From NCBI GenBank assembly GCA_025331565.1, contig JAFREQ010000035.1, forward strand, positions 7,130,001 through 7,194,000: a DNA stretch of 64,000 bases. The letters run 5' to 3'. Shown here piece by piece: positions 1-13,695 of the stretch. The DNA comes from Holacanthus passer. Its lineage: Eukaryota > Chordata > Actinopteri > Pomacanthidae. Positions within the stretch are counted from its first letter, which is position 1. The number at the start of each line of letters is the position of its first letter. Made by a program: the position numbers and the translations under genes. The notes under the pieces were generated by a model, which worked only from the letters and a program-made list of their open reading frames with translations, did no database searches and was not told the origin of the DNA.

Positions 1-229
1 GTATGTGGTTGTGTCTGCAGGAGTAATTTCTGCACACAGAGAAACAGGCAGGAGCAGAACACGAGCTAAAGCCAGACTTCTTGCATTCTGCCAGGCACTC
101 TGTGTAAAAACAGGATGTAGCAGTTGCTCGGAGCAGGAACAGGTGGCTGTCAACGTGACTACAGCCAGTGAATCACAGTTAACAGTTGCCCCCAGAGTTT
201 GCACCACTCCCTAATCCGCCGAGACACAC

Positions 230-461
230 AGAAAGAGAGTTCTATCCAGGCTCACACACCCGGATAAAACTCCCTGCCGCCGTTGTCTTCCAAGCTTCTC
301 CCTGATCCTGTTTCATCACGCGAGCGTTGCCTCAGTCTTCCTCAGACGGTGGTTCATCAATAGTCGTAATCGGTGTTATATTTGGGCTCCTCGCAGAAGG
401 AAATATGACGCGCGAGGGCAGAGAGGATCTGTCCACGAGGCCAAGGAGGCGAGTTTGGCAG
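230..461 (+). promoter_or_regulatory. rc3h2: Candidate rc3h2 promoter and non-coding first exon
   Basis: This stretch is richer in CpG than the AT-rich DNA after it (CACGCGAGCG near 319, GACGCGCGAGGG near 410). It ends in a possible splice donor, GGCAG|GTGTGT, with GT at 462-463. No open frame with a good start fits. The coding exon downstream has a splice acceptor at 3560-3561 and 98 nt of untranslated leader, so an upstream non-coding exon must exist, and this is the best place for it. The start of transcription cannot be seen, and the boundaries are inferred. Confidence 0.35.
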
Positions 462-988
462 GTGTGTAACTGTTATTGTAACTAGCAAGGCGCCATATAT
501 TGATATGATATATGAACTATATTAAAATGCATTGTGGTTAATCTCAGGATATATTTGTTCTATAGTTTTATGTGTTGTTTCTCTTTCCTATGGACTTTCT
601 CTGTCAGCATGTTACAGTATGGACATGCTTTCCCTCATGATGTGTTCATATTGTAAAGAAATGTGGTTTAGTTTTCATACAAGGTTGTTTTTCAAGCTCA
701 GACAGCTCTTGAAAAGTTCTCCTTAAGTCTTTATTTTTGGTAGGTATTTTTACACACATGTAGAAGGGGTTTTTCTTGGGACACATGCACTCTGTATTAT
801 TTATGGATATATGTATACATACATTTGTTTATAGTCTACATTTTGTACATTTTGTGCACATGTAGGCCAGTTGATGCATGATGCACAGGCTCTTTCTCTC
901 TCTCTCTCTCTGGTTGGAACATATTTTCAAAACCGGTATAGTCAGTTAACATGTGCTTTGTCCTCTCTAATCTCCTTTCTCTCTCTCC

Positions 989-1019
<31 letters not shown>

Positions 1020-3561
1020 AATTGTCCAACTGTATCTGTAAACCCATTTGAATAGTTATTTCTTCCAGTTTTTATGGCACCTGCTCTGTGAGGGTGCCAG
1101 CTGTTATTCTGGTGAGCAGTTTGAACAGATGTAACAGACGCTAAAAGCAACAGGTGCTGGCTGTCTGCATGCTGTGTCCATAACTCTTTGCATAATGGAG
1201 TCAGAAGGACGGCGGGGTTTTTTTTTTTATGGTTTGCATGTATTTTATGTAAGGTTTGGTTTTGGTTAATGGGATGATACATCAAATAGCACACACGAGG
1301 TCATAGAAAGAGTAGGAAAATACCCCATTGCACTGTACTATTGTGCAAGGAGAGGAGCATTACCTGGAATTAAGTAAGTGGAAAATTTGAGCAAGAGTGG
1401 CCAGAATTCAGAAAGTGACTGATCAAAGTAGCGAATGAATCGACACAAAACCTTTGCAATATGTTAATGGAGTTGTGATTGTTGCGCTTCACCAATAAGC
1501 AAAGTGATTTTGAAGCTGCAGATCTAAACAGGTTGTAGTTGTTGGTCAGAAATGGAAGCAGTTTTAAATCTGATGACATGAGCTTCTCCCATGTATCTGT
1601 CAGGCAATGGCTTCATCTATGTCTTACCCATTTTTACTTTCCACCTCACTTCTCTAGTCAACAGCCTCTGCAGTCTCTTAATCATAAGAAACTTGCTGTT
1701 GGTTAACTTGTGTAGTAGTGTGTGTGTGTGTGTGTGTGTACCAGTGAATTTCTGAGGCTTTACACAATACTTAAACATACCATTGCTGATATGCTTCCCT
1801 CAGCACAAGCCTTCAAATATAGTGTGCTCTTGCAGCTGCTGATGTGTTTCTAGACTATGTTTAGTGTTATAAATGAATAAAACATTTTAATACAAATAAT
1901 CTAAGTAAATGATTAACAGTCTCGATATTGCAGGGTTAAAGTAGGTTTGGGGAGCTTGTAAAATTGTTCTAAACACAGGATGCAATTTAAAATACATTGT
2001 TGGACTTTTGTCAGAATATAGAGAATAAAAGAAAAATTACCGCCTGCAAGAAAACACATTCATTTTTCCTCCAGTTCCATATGGACCTTCCCCCTTTGAT
2101 GCTACACATCTGAATAAGCAGTGTTGTATATCACCTTGTAACATTGTGCCCAGGTCAGTGCAGTCTTGCAAACTGAACAAGAGTCAGTTGTAAAAGATGT
2201 TTGGGAACATTTGACACAAACACTCCGGCCTACAAACTTTCCCTGAAACAGGACACATTCAGCTTTATCTGTCTCAACCTGCAGATACTGCAGTCTGCAT
2301 TTATCAGTTGTCTCTGTTCTGATTCAGTATTATTATGATTCAGCATGAGCTCAGGCTTCATTAGACAAGAGGGGGTTTGTCTCAAAGAGCGAAGTGGAAG
2401 CCAAGATGATTCATGCGTGACTGAGCTCGTTCTCAAATTAATACTCAAATCTCGGACCTTTTTTTTAAATTTTCCTTCAAGAGGTAATTGTCAGCACTGT
2501 TCTTATTTTATCTTTTACCTTTTGCTCTCTTACAGCTATTAGAGTTCAGCATAGCAACACTGATTGTATCCAAACTGTATTTTACAAAATGCATTTGTGA
2601 TCTTTAATGATGTTGTTTAATGAGATGAGTGAAATTTGGACCTGAGCCTATTACTGTACAAACTGTCTTTATGCGCTGCCTTTTAACGCAATATGTTCTG
2701 AGAATTTGGCAATTTAAGAGGGAGAGAGCACTTTTGTTGGCCACATTAGATTAAATAAATTTATGGCCAGAGAGGCTGAAGATTGCCTGTGTGCTTACAT
2801 TAGCTGACTCTTTATTTCACTTGTTAGAGCTCAAAAGTGTAATAATTTTAATGCTGCTCCTTCATTTATTGGACACCATGTGCTTTGTCATCATCTGTTA
2901 GCTCTTTCAAAGTTTTTACTGTCTGGAAATATTTGTATAAATCATATATATTTTCTGATGTTGGTCATCATAGTATCTGTCTAATTGATAATATGATGAT
3001 GAATCTTTTATGGCAACCAGATGAATGTATATATGAGTACAGTCCATATGCATGTAATGAATTTTAATGGGCTAACATATGACAAAATTGTTACAATCTA
3101 AGTTGTAATTGTAATTCTTCCATTATTTTGATCTTATGTTGGGTTTTGAACGCAAATGTCACGTGTCATGAAGTGTCATGCTTTTTCTTTTATGGCTATG
3201 TTTTTTCTTTTATAGTTATATTAGCTATAGTTCAGGTTATATCATTGTAATTGCATGCACATTATATTGATTCTTAATATGTAGGATTATTGATTTTGTT
3301 GGATGAAATAAAGTACTTTATTTTGCTGGTTAGTGCTGAAACAATTAGTCGACTAAAGCTTTCATAATTGGCCGAGCATTTTCATTATCTCGTGTCCATA
3401 GACAAATCAGTTATAAAAATCATTTGTTGCAGCTATAGTCTCAGTTTTTTACACTATTGTGTCTCCATGTGTCTTTAGCTAGCGATTGCACCGCTACCAT
3501 TACGCAGCTATGTACTGACCAACAAAAATGACTATATAACTTTCCGTCCTGTCCCTCGCAG
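462..3561 (+). other. Putative rc3h2 intron 1
   Basis: This is AT-rich non-coding DNA between the candidate first exon and the first coding exon. It holds CT-rich simple sequence at about 890-915 and 965-1000, followed by (GT)n to 1017, and another (GT)n at about 1715-1739. Around 3333-3425 there is a degenerate piece of a teleost repeat whose ends resemble GCTGAAACAATTAGTCGAC. No conserved gene is recognisable on either strand. The longer open frames here run through simple repeats. Confidence 0.4.
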
Positions 3562-3659
3562 TCATCGTCGACGCTGGCGAGCAGGAGCTGTTGTCGGGGC
3601 TCGTTGACATGCATTCCCCCTGAGCTCGGTGACGCCTCCCTCAGTGGTGTGGTGGCAGG
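3562..3659 (+). other. rc3h2: rc3h2 5' UTR segment of coding exon 2, with a short uORF
   Basis: The acceptor TCCCTCGCAG ends at 3561, and 98 nt of leader follow before the start codon. An upstream ATG at 3609-3611 opens a four-codon frame closed by TGA at 3621-3623. The main ATG at 3660 has A at -3 (CAGGATGC), so it is the better start. Confidence 0.65.
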
Positions 3660-3890
3660 ATGCCAGTGCAGGCGGCCCAGTGGACAGAGTTCCTGTCCTG
3701 TCCCATCTGCTACAATGAGTTCGACAGCAGCGGCCACCAGCCCATCAGCCTGGGCTGCTCCCACACGGTGTGTAAGACCTGCCTACACAAACTGCACCGC
3801 AAGGCCTGCCCCTTTGATCAGACGCCCATCAGCACCGATATCGACCTGCTGCCCGTCAACTGCGCCCTGCTGCAGCTGGTTGGAGCTCAG
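3660..3890 (+). CDS. rc3h2: rc3h2 exon 2 (start codon, RING finger)
   Basis: This exon encodes residues 1-77: the whole RING domain and the following conserved ALLQLVGAQ. It ends in phase 0 at CTCAG|GTGAGT. Confidence 0.95.
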
Positions 3891-6800
3891 GTGAGTCAGA
3901 AACGTTTATGTCCCTCCTCTTTCTATGTGTCTGTGTCTCGTGTGTGTGCTCATGATGTGCGTCTCTTAGGTCCCAGATGTGCAGCCGGTGAGCCTGAGCA
4001 GCGCAGCAGAGGTTGAAAACTATGAGGTCTGCAGGGTGTGCGTGGAAGAGCTGGCTCTCTACCTGAAACCTATCAGCGGAGCGAAAGGTTTGTGCAGTTC
4101 TGCATCTGTGTTTTTATGTTTTTGATGGTACATTTTAGCGTTTTAATTTCATCTGTGGACATTTGTGAAAGAGAATTGAAAGCTCTTCATATTAAATGTG
4201 CTGGGGCCGCGGTTGAGCTGCCTGTGCAGCTTGGCATTCATGCTTCTCACACCTCTAATGACGCCTGAAAGCTTCTGTACTTTTATGGTACTGAAGGAAA
4301 ATTCAGCTCCAGCTCCAGTAGGTTCTGGTTGCTTGTTCATTCGATTCTGGGTGACGGTGTTCTGGTAGCATTCGTCATTTGTGGTGAATTAGACAATTTG
4401 GACAATTCACTCTGCGTCATGTCTGCTTCCCTCAGAAGCATGAACCATTGGTTGGAGATTAGACACACGATGAAGGCTCATCCCCTCCATGAAGAGGCCT
4501 TTAAATTCGCCTATGTAGCTGGTTGTAACAGACTTATGCTCTCCATTCCTCTCTTCTTTTTGGGTCAGAGGATTACACTTCTTGCTATTTATTAAATAGA
4601 GTTAAACTGAGATAAAATCAATTAGATAAAAAATTACTCATAACTAGAGTAAATGTCTCTTTGTGTTGAAGTTCCACGCTGTTTCACGACAGAGCTGTCA
4701 CTTTCTGCAGGTGTGGCGACTCTGAGTCCCAGCGTGCTCAGTCGGCCAATGCAGAGGAAGCTGGTGACCTTGGTGAACTGCCAGCTGGTGGAGGAGGAGG
4801 GCCGCGTGCGGGCGGTGCGGGCGGGCCGCTCGCTGGGGGAACGAACCGTAACCGAGCTCATCCTGCAGCACCAGAACCCCCAGCAGCTCTCTGCCAACCT
4901 CTGGGCGGCGGTGAGGGCACGGGGCTGCCAGTTCCTGGGACCTGGTGGGTGTGCATGACACATAACACACACACACACATTAACATTACACTTCAAGACT
5001 CAACTGTGTGAGGAATGAAAATGTGATTTGTAAGACATTTGAATGTAACAAATTAATTTGTTAGGCAGATTCCGCATGTGTCATTGTTTTGCAGATTTGA
5101 ATGAGACTTGCATTAGCATTGTGAAAATCAGGATTGAGCGTTTGCATCTTGCCTTGTCAGCATCACCAAATAGAGATTTAAGGTGATGCCTGATTTTGTG
5201 AACTTGTGTAAATGCAATATAACAAAACAATATAATTCACACTAGTATGAGTTCCTGTTAAATCATTACACAATGCTTTTACTGTCAGCCTGTTGGATTT
5301 GTGCCACTGAAATTGCTTGGCTGTTATTTTAGCGGTTTGGTGTGTGAGTTCAATGGAATTGATAGCTTTTTATTTGACTGGACTCATTGTGTCCAAAACA
5401 TTCCTTTTGAATAGTCTAAATTGCCTCTTAAAATTACCTCATAAAACCGACTGCTGGTGCTGGTACCCGGTGTCCTGTGATGATTACTCATAGGGCAGAT
5501 TCTGACTGGGAAACTGTTTCTCATCATGATCACAGAATGAGTTCATTGAAATGTCTGAGGACACCTGGTTCCTAGAAGCTTGAGGTATTAGATTAGATTT
5601 GTATGTTGTTTAGCCTTAAATAATTCAAATTGAAATATGTATTATTTGCAGTATTTGCATGTGTATCCTCGCTCACCTCTGTCCTTTTTTTTGTTAAGTA
5701 TTTCTCTCTGTCTCGCTCTCTTCCCCCACCTCTTGTTGTCCTTCACTACATCCCCCTCTAACTTTTCCTCATCAGCTATGCAAGAAGATGCACTGAAGCT
5801 GGTGTTACTGGCTCTGGAGGACGGCTCAGCTTTGTCCAGGAAGGTGTTGGTTTTGTTTGTAGTCCAAAAGCTCGAGGCTCGCTTCCCCCAGGCCTCCAAA
5901 ACCAGCATAGGCCACGTGGTGCAGCTTCTCTACAGGGCCTCCTGCTTCAAGGTACGAGCAGCGTGGATCAAACCCGTACATATGTCCACATTCAGGAACA
6001 TGTGAGCAAGCTGCGCTATTAAGGGCTTCATTCAAAAAAATAAAAATAAATAAAGCATGAGCTATCCACAGCTCTTTAAATGTAGTCTACGTCAAGCTGA
6101 ACAAAAGAACCTCAGTTTGCTGCTGTCCCAAGAACCCAAGCCATAATAAATGACCTGATTAGATGAAGGGTGTTTAAATAGATCCTCATTTACCACCACA
6201 TATTCCTTTACCACTGAGATAGTGCTTCAAATGAATACCTTCTTTTTATGTCATCAGCCATAGAGGTGTTTTCCATAGCTGTTACTCTTCTCTAGTATAG
6301 TATAATATTTTCCACCCAACAAACTATCAAATGATGACAAATAAAAACAATGATTTTCTTAAAATTAGTCAAAGCCTCTGAGGGAGCGTCGGAAAACCCC
6401 TTTTCAACTGTGAATTGTTCTCTAACTTAACATGATCCACTCTGACATTAAAGTCTCGTCACTTCCTAAATGGGTTTCCCATACTACTAATATCTCATAT
6501 TACATAAAGGTCATGTCTGTAAATGAGGATATTGGATATCTGTGGATATATTTTCTGTGCGTGCGTGTGTATTTTTGTGCCTGTTATCTGATGACAGACA
6601 TCGCTGATAGGGCAGAAATGCCAGCTATCTGCTCATGATGTAACAGCAGTCTATATTTGCCCTCGTTGCCCCGCCTTGTGGGACGGAGACAGACAGCACA
6701 GAGATGCAGAGAAAGATAGATGAAAGTGCAGGAACGGAGAGAGAAAACCCAACGGAGGACGGAGCTCGGCTAATGATGGAATCTGATTCTGTTGGGTTTG

Positions 6801-9800
6801 CGATTGTGACCGTTGAGCTTGGCAGATTTCTGAGTGATAGCTGTTGGTGTGTGTTGGTGTCTTGTGATGATTACTCATAGGGCAGATTCTGAGAAGGGGA
6901 GAATCCCCTTGTCTGATCTGATTTTGAGTTTATTGGTCTGAAGACACAACATACAAAGAAAAACTGACTGGTTGGTAAATTCAGTTACATTTAATTGGAA
7001 AATCTCTCTTTTTTTATATTTGTGATTTTAGTATATGTATATTATACAGCCCTGAATCCAAAAAAGTTGGGACACTGTAAAACATAAATAAAACAGGATG
7101 TGGTCATTTCCTAATCTTGTTTGACATATACTCTCAGCTCTTTTTGGAATCGGGGTTGTAACTAACTTTTACAGAAGAATAATCTTTATTAAACCACCTC
7201 TTATTGACAGTACATTGAATGTACTATACCATACTCTCCTTCTTGTCCTCATCTGTCTTCTCCGTCTCTCAATTCGCCCTCTTTCTTATTTCCTCTACCT
7301 CCATCGTCTGTCCTCCCTACCAGGTGACAAAGCGTGACGAGGACTCCTCACTGATGCAGCTGAAGGAAGAGTTTCGGACGTACGAGGCTCTGAGGAGAGA
7401 ACACGACGCTCAGATCGTCCACATCGCCATGGAGGCTGGCCTGCGAATTTCACCTGAGCAGTGGTCTTCTCTGCTGTACGGAGACCTGGTCCACAAGTCA
7501 CATATGCAGTCCATTATTGACAAGGTACCATCAGATGCTCTAAGTTTCAGCATTCATTATTGATAAATGCAGTGCGTATAGGAAACCTCCAGTGAGCAGA
7601 AGCACAGGACAAATACGTTTATCCATACTTTATTTTTCACTCTCGTCTTTTATCTTCTGCTCCAGTTACAGTCTCCAGAGTCGTTCGCAAAGAGCGTTCA
7701 GGAGCTGACAATCGTTCTGCAGAGGACGGGAGACCCTGCCAACCTCACGAGCCTGAGACCACACCTAGAGCTGCTTGCCAACATAGACCACAACCCAGGT
7801 ACTTCGGTTTGTTTAACACTGTTATATCATCTGAGTGCTAATGAGTCCCGATGATTAACTCTTCTCAGAATAAAGAGCTCGTCCAGTTCCTCAAAGACTA
7901 ATGAGATTGAAAAGAAAATAGACAAGCTGTGGCACTCACATAGCAAAATGCAATTAACGAGCGCAAAGGAGGAGATTAAAATTCTGATTCATCTTGCGTG
8001 TGAAACATTATTAATCGAAGCACAGTGACAAGCAGGGTGCTTGATGCAACATGAGGTCGGGCTGGTTTGATATGTTTTGCAATCAGACATTTATTTTTTC
8101 CTTTTGGTTCCTTTTTAAACTTGGTTATCGTATTGTCATTAAACAACCTTTGGAGGGATCAGCATAAAATTTGGTCTCCTCTGGTAAAACAAAGTTTGTC
8201 CAGTACTTTGGTTTATTACTTAATATCTGCAAAACGAATTGCCTTCCCTTCAGTCTCCGGTCTTAGTCTTGTTATTTTATCTTTTATTCAAGACATTTTC
8301 TTCTTTTGTTGTCCTTTTTATTTGGCATTCTGTATAATGGAGATAATGATCAAAGAGCATGTGTCTCCACCCAAAAAAGTTGGTATAAGGATGTCTAATC
8401 TCAATGATCTCTGATACACACTAAATCCTTTCCAGACATGCTGCTACCTGAAGCCTTTTTGAAACCTTGCACAGCGATAAGAATCTCTAATAAACAGACT
8501 GTGTTGTTCATCTGTTTGCAGATGCCCCGGCACCGTCATGGGAGGAGCTGGAAAGTGTGATGCTGGCTGTGAAGTTGGTGGTTCACGGACTTGTGGAATT
8601 CATTCAGAACTTCAGCAAGAAGAGCCACGACACTCCACAGGTACACCGGCATGACGGGAAGAGATTGTAACAGTTGTATTTTTTAAAATGCAAGAAATTA
8701 GGAAATGTGAGAGATCATATAGACATAATGTTTGCTCAGTGGAAAAGCAGAATAAGGATAATCCTGGGGGGAGGAGAAGCTGTACTGCTGCTCCATCCAG
8801 GCACCGTAGAAGGCCATCGACATGGGTGATAAGATGTTCAGGGTCCAGCAGCACACTTTGTTCCTCTTGGCTTTGGCATCTAAGATAGTTAAAAAGGACA
8901 TGAGCTCTGGCCACTGACAGCAGCACAGTAATGTTTTAACAGCATTAAAATAACTGTTAACAATTAGCAGATAATGCAGCTGTGAAAACTGGTCTGTAGC
9001 AGTGCATACAACAAACAGGAAGTAAAGTTTGAAACAAACACTAATAACAAGTTCAAGTCCAGACACGGATTCCAGATTACAATCAGTGACGAAGGAAAGC
9101 CTTCAATTATTTGAGGGTTGAGTTCAAGTAATTTTTTCTTTCTAATATTTTCTGAATGTTGGATGAACCTTCAGAGCAACCACAAAATGAATTCCCTCAC
9201 TTTTCCAAATCCATGTCTTTTCCCTTTTGTTTAGACATTTAAGAGGGTCAAAGGAATCTTTCAATATTCTCAGTGTTAGAAAATAAGATGTAAAAGATGT
9301 GTTCAGGGGCCATTGTTTTGAGCTCTGTAAACCGGGAAATCTTTTTGTGTGTTTGCTTTGGAGGCACACAGTTGCCATGAACACTAAATTTCTTTTCTAT
9401 TGCGAGAGTAAAACAAAGATGATTATAGTTTTTTTTGTTTTATTGTGTTTAGCAGCTATACTTTGTTTGATCTTTCATTTTTGCCTGCACAGTTTCTTTC
9501 ATCCATAGTCATTAAATTTCCCTTTCAACATCTCCTGCAATGAGTTGTAGCAGTCTGGATATAGTTGGATGGATATAGTTAATTAGTCACTGTTTAGAGT
9601 AAACGTTAACTAACATGAACTTTACGCTTATAACTGATCATTGTTAAGTGTTGTTTTATGATAGCTATAAAAAAAATCATTCCTATGTAACATAATTTAT
9701 TTCTGTGTCTCAACAATATTAATATTAACAGTACGACATATGTGCTGAGGAGAAACAGAAGCTTTGCAAAGTTGCACAATAATGACAGACTTACATATGC

Positions 9801-12800
9801 TGGTTGAATTTTACTGTTAATGTGCATTGTACCTGTCCGTTTGTCAGCCTCAGGCGAACAGCAAGTACAAGACCAGCATGTGTCGAGACCTTCGTCAGCA
9901 GGGAGGCTGTCCCCGAGGAACCAACTGTACTTTTGCACACACGCAGGACGAGCTGGAGAAGTGAGTGAGCACGCACACACTATCTCAGAGACCAAGTTTG
10001 CATTGATAAGTGCGACCTGACACTCTGTTAATTGAAGTATTTGTAAGTGAGGATGAATCATAAGTTTGATGAAATGAGACAGATATCCACATTACATTAA
10101 AATGTGACTTACTCTTCTCAACTTACTCACAGCTTTTTAATTTGATTTATTTATCTAAGCATATATTTATGCACCAGAGGATTTATAAGAGGTCTGATAA
10201 TATCATGCTTATTAAGATTTTCTCTTCTAAGTGAAACATAACCCTTCCCCATTGTGCTGATTTTTCCTGTTGTCCTTTCTTTACAGATTTAGACTGAGGA
10301 ACAAGAAGAGCAGCAGTGTGGGCCGTGCGTTCCCTCTAGCGCCGGGGGTTATGGGTAAAACCTTCACCATGGAGGGCAGCATCCACACAGATGTGTCTGC
10401 AGGAGTGGGCCAGGTGCTCAAAGGCACGGGGGAGAATGCGGCCACCCTGACGGAGGGAGTGCCTGTCCTGACTCACCCCCAGCTCATCTCCAGAGGGGCT
10501 GACATGATGGAGGAGATGAAGAGAGCGGTGCCAAACGGATCCAATGGGGCTAACGGGTCCAATGGGCTATCTGGCACCAACAGAAACACGTCGTCAACTG
10601 AACAGTGAGATTGTCCATCCACTTATTCAGAGTCAGATTTGTCTTAATAAACAATATAAATATATAAAAATATAAATGATCCAATCTAATCTAATCTAAA
10701 TATATATTAGATGTATGGTTCCAAATTTTTGAGGATGTAATAAAAATTGCATTTCACATGATTATTTGTGCATCAAATAATGTGGTTTTCATTCATTTAC
10801 TTTTATCTAATCAAACCCACATTTGAATGTGGACATGCGCACATCAGATATTTTCATATAATTTTGGCAGGGAAATAGTCCTTGGTGAACATTTATGTGC
10901 TGTTGGGACGATCTGACCTTAGGTATCTCCGACCCAGCCTGAAGGCCGTTCATGTGTTCATTCCTTCTCTTTATGTTCTGTCCATTAGGAAGCCTATCTC
11001 TCCTCCCAGGACTCCAGTCAGCCACTCCTCAGCTTCGTCTCCCCTCACAGCAGCTGGGCGGGGTGATGGTGGTGCTCCAATGCCCAAACATGGCCAGTTT
11101 GTCCTACGTGCACCGCATCCTTCTCAGGCGTCAGAGCTGTACTATCAGGAGCCGCACTCTGCATATGACACGGCCCATTATCAACCAACCTGTGAGTCCA
11201 TTTGGAAATTAAAGCTCAGATTAAAAAAACTTTATTGTTCTTAGGAAAGTGCAAATGTTCTCTCTATTACCTTCCTCCTCCTCTCCAGCAGGTTCCTACT
11301 ACCCATCTACTCTTCATCCTCCTCACAAACCCTGCATGGCTCGGTTCCTCCGATCCTCCAACGTCCCAGAATCTTCCCTTCCGCCCTCCATTGGCCCTCC
11401 ACCATCTTCCTACCCCAATGACCCACAACCGCCACACCCACCTTCCTCCTCTTCATCGGGGTACCCGCCGCACCCGCCTAGAGATCGGATGGGACCTCCT
11501 GCCTTCCACCCCCACCCGGGACAGCCTCAGTACGGCCCTCTGGCTCCTGCTCATGGTGTTTATGCTCCCCTCTATGACAGCAGGAGAGTATGGAGGCCTC
11601 AGGTGAGCCCTCTTTTAATTACTACGCACTCATGTTAATTTGATCGGTCTGTCCTTATCGTGGCGACTATTATCATTACAGCTGTATCACAGAGAAGACG
11701 CCAGGAGTAACTCACTGCCTCCAGAGGTGCTGCATTCCTCCGTCTACCAGCCTCCACTCAGGGAGAGATTCAACTCTCTGGACAGCAACTACTGCTCTGC
11801 AGCTGAGCACCGTGCAGGGCTACACAGGGTAGGTGAAACAACGCACGTCATACAGCACAGCCAAGGAGGATGCTCACTTCTGATTGGCTGGAGGGATTTA
11901 TTTTCAGACACACACATAAAATCCGTTCAAAAACTGTACTAACTGGCTGTTACTTGGCTACAGCTGCTCCCACTTGTTTGAGTGACGTTTATTCTGGTGT
12001 TGACATTATTAGTGGAAGCACAATATCTATTTTAAAAGCTTAATGTCTTAATAAAACAGTGTATTTTAATTACTGAGAAGTGGGCATACTATAAGAGAAA
12101 TAATCCACCCTGAGCCATGCAATAATTAAAAAATATCTGCCGAGGGTTGTATTAAAATTATTTGCTTTCCCTCTGTGTTACGAAACATCTCTTGTGTAGC
12201 ATTGCATCCAGCATATCCAGTGAGAACACCTGCAAAAATAATTGACGTCGGTCCGTCTTACACTGAACAGATTTATTGCTGCATTCTTTTCAGCAACATT
12301 TCCGTTCCTTCGCTTTCTCTTTTTACACCCACATATCATCTCACCTCTACCTTCCCTGCCAGCCACAGAGCTGCTGTATGTAGCTTCAACCTCCCCTGTA
12401 GTCCTCCCACTTCTCACCCAAATATGTCTCTGCCTCCCGCACTCACTTCTCTCCTTCTCGCATCATTATATAGCATTACCGGTCTGACTGCTGCAATACT
12501 ACAGTATATTTTACCAATAATGCTGCATGTGGTCACAGTTAACCAGAGATTTATAATTCAGGATGCAGTCTGTGCATTTTTAATTTGTAATAATTAGTAT
12601 GTGATACAGGGCTACAAATTGCAAATAACTAAAAATAATAAAGCATGATTTTGGGGTCTGACAGCTCACAGCAGTGAGCACATATTCTTTTTTTTTTAGA
12701 TTATTTGACACAGAAAGTCTTGAACCATTTTGTAATGCATGGTTCAGATTCAATAAAATGATATCTCAATTGAGCAGGAGAAAAGAAACATTTTATAATA

Positions 12801-13656
12801 GCAACACCTATACGTCACAATGCAATGCAGTACAATGAAAATATTTAATATACTTTTGTGTCCACCACTTATTTTTACATTGTAAGGCAAGTTAATACAA
12901 AACCACTCATGACTACACTCTCAAGAATGATCATTCAGACCAACATGAGATGCAATCAGAGCACTGAAGCTGGGGAAAAGATGGAGGAAAGCTGATTTCA
13001 AATCTGAAATTGAAAACTCAAAGTACTTTACTAGTAATGTATTTGCTAGCTGATCTAGTTCTAAAGTGTACTTATGAGTTCCCATTTGTGGCTTCACTCA
13101 GATGTGCTGGCAATCTAATGGCATTGTCACTAAAATGTTCAAATATATTATTATGCTAATTTAAGTATCGGTTCTCTTTTCCTCACTGTTCCTGTCTTGT
13201 CCAACGCTCCTTTGTCAGGATTATGGCCGCGTTCCTCTGGGCTACGAGGATCTGTTCAGAAGGAAGCAGGAACAGTGGGCTCATCATCACCACCATCACA
13301 ACGCCAACAGGCCCTCCCAGTCCTCCCCCATCTTCACCATCGATTTTGGAACTGAGGTAGAAAGCAAACACGAGAGACAACATGCAGTATGTACGCACAC
13401 AAACACGCAGAGCATCGTTAAGAGTGTTCACAGACATGGTTGAAATTAAAATGTCACCATGATGACCGTTAATAGTGTGACCACAGCCACCTGAAACTAA
13501 AAGCAACAAACTGCTTGTGTATTTTGCCATTTTTAAAATATGTAGGATTTAATTCCTATCCCAAAAGCTTGCACTTCGGCTGTGTCCAATGCTATTTAAG
13601 TGGGAGATTGTTGCTTAGCAACTGTGGAGGAAGATATCATAGCAATGCAGAATTGT

Positions 13657-13695
<39 letters not shown>

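Noticed and set aside
836..1294. 152-residue minus-strand open frame
   Set aside because: It runs through CT and GT simple repeats, giving low-complexity THTHREREGERERR text, and has no conserved motif.
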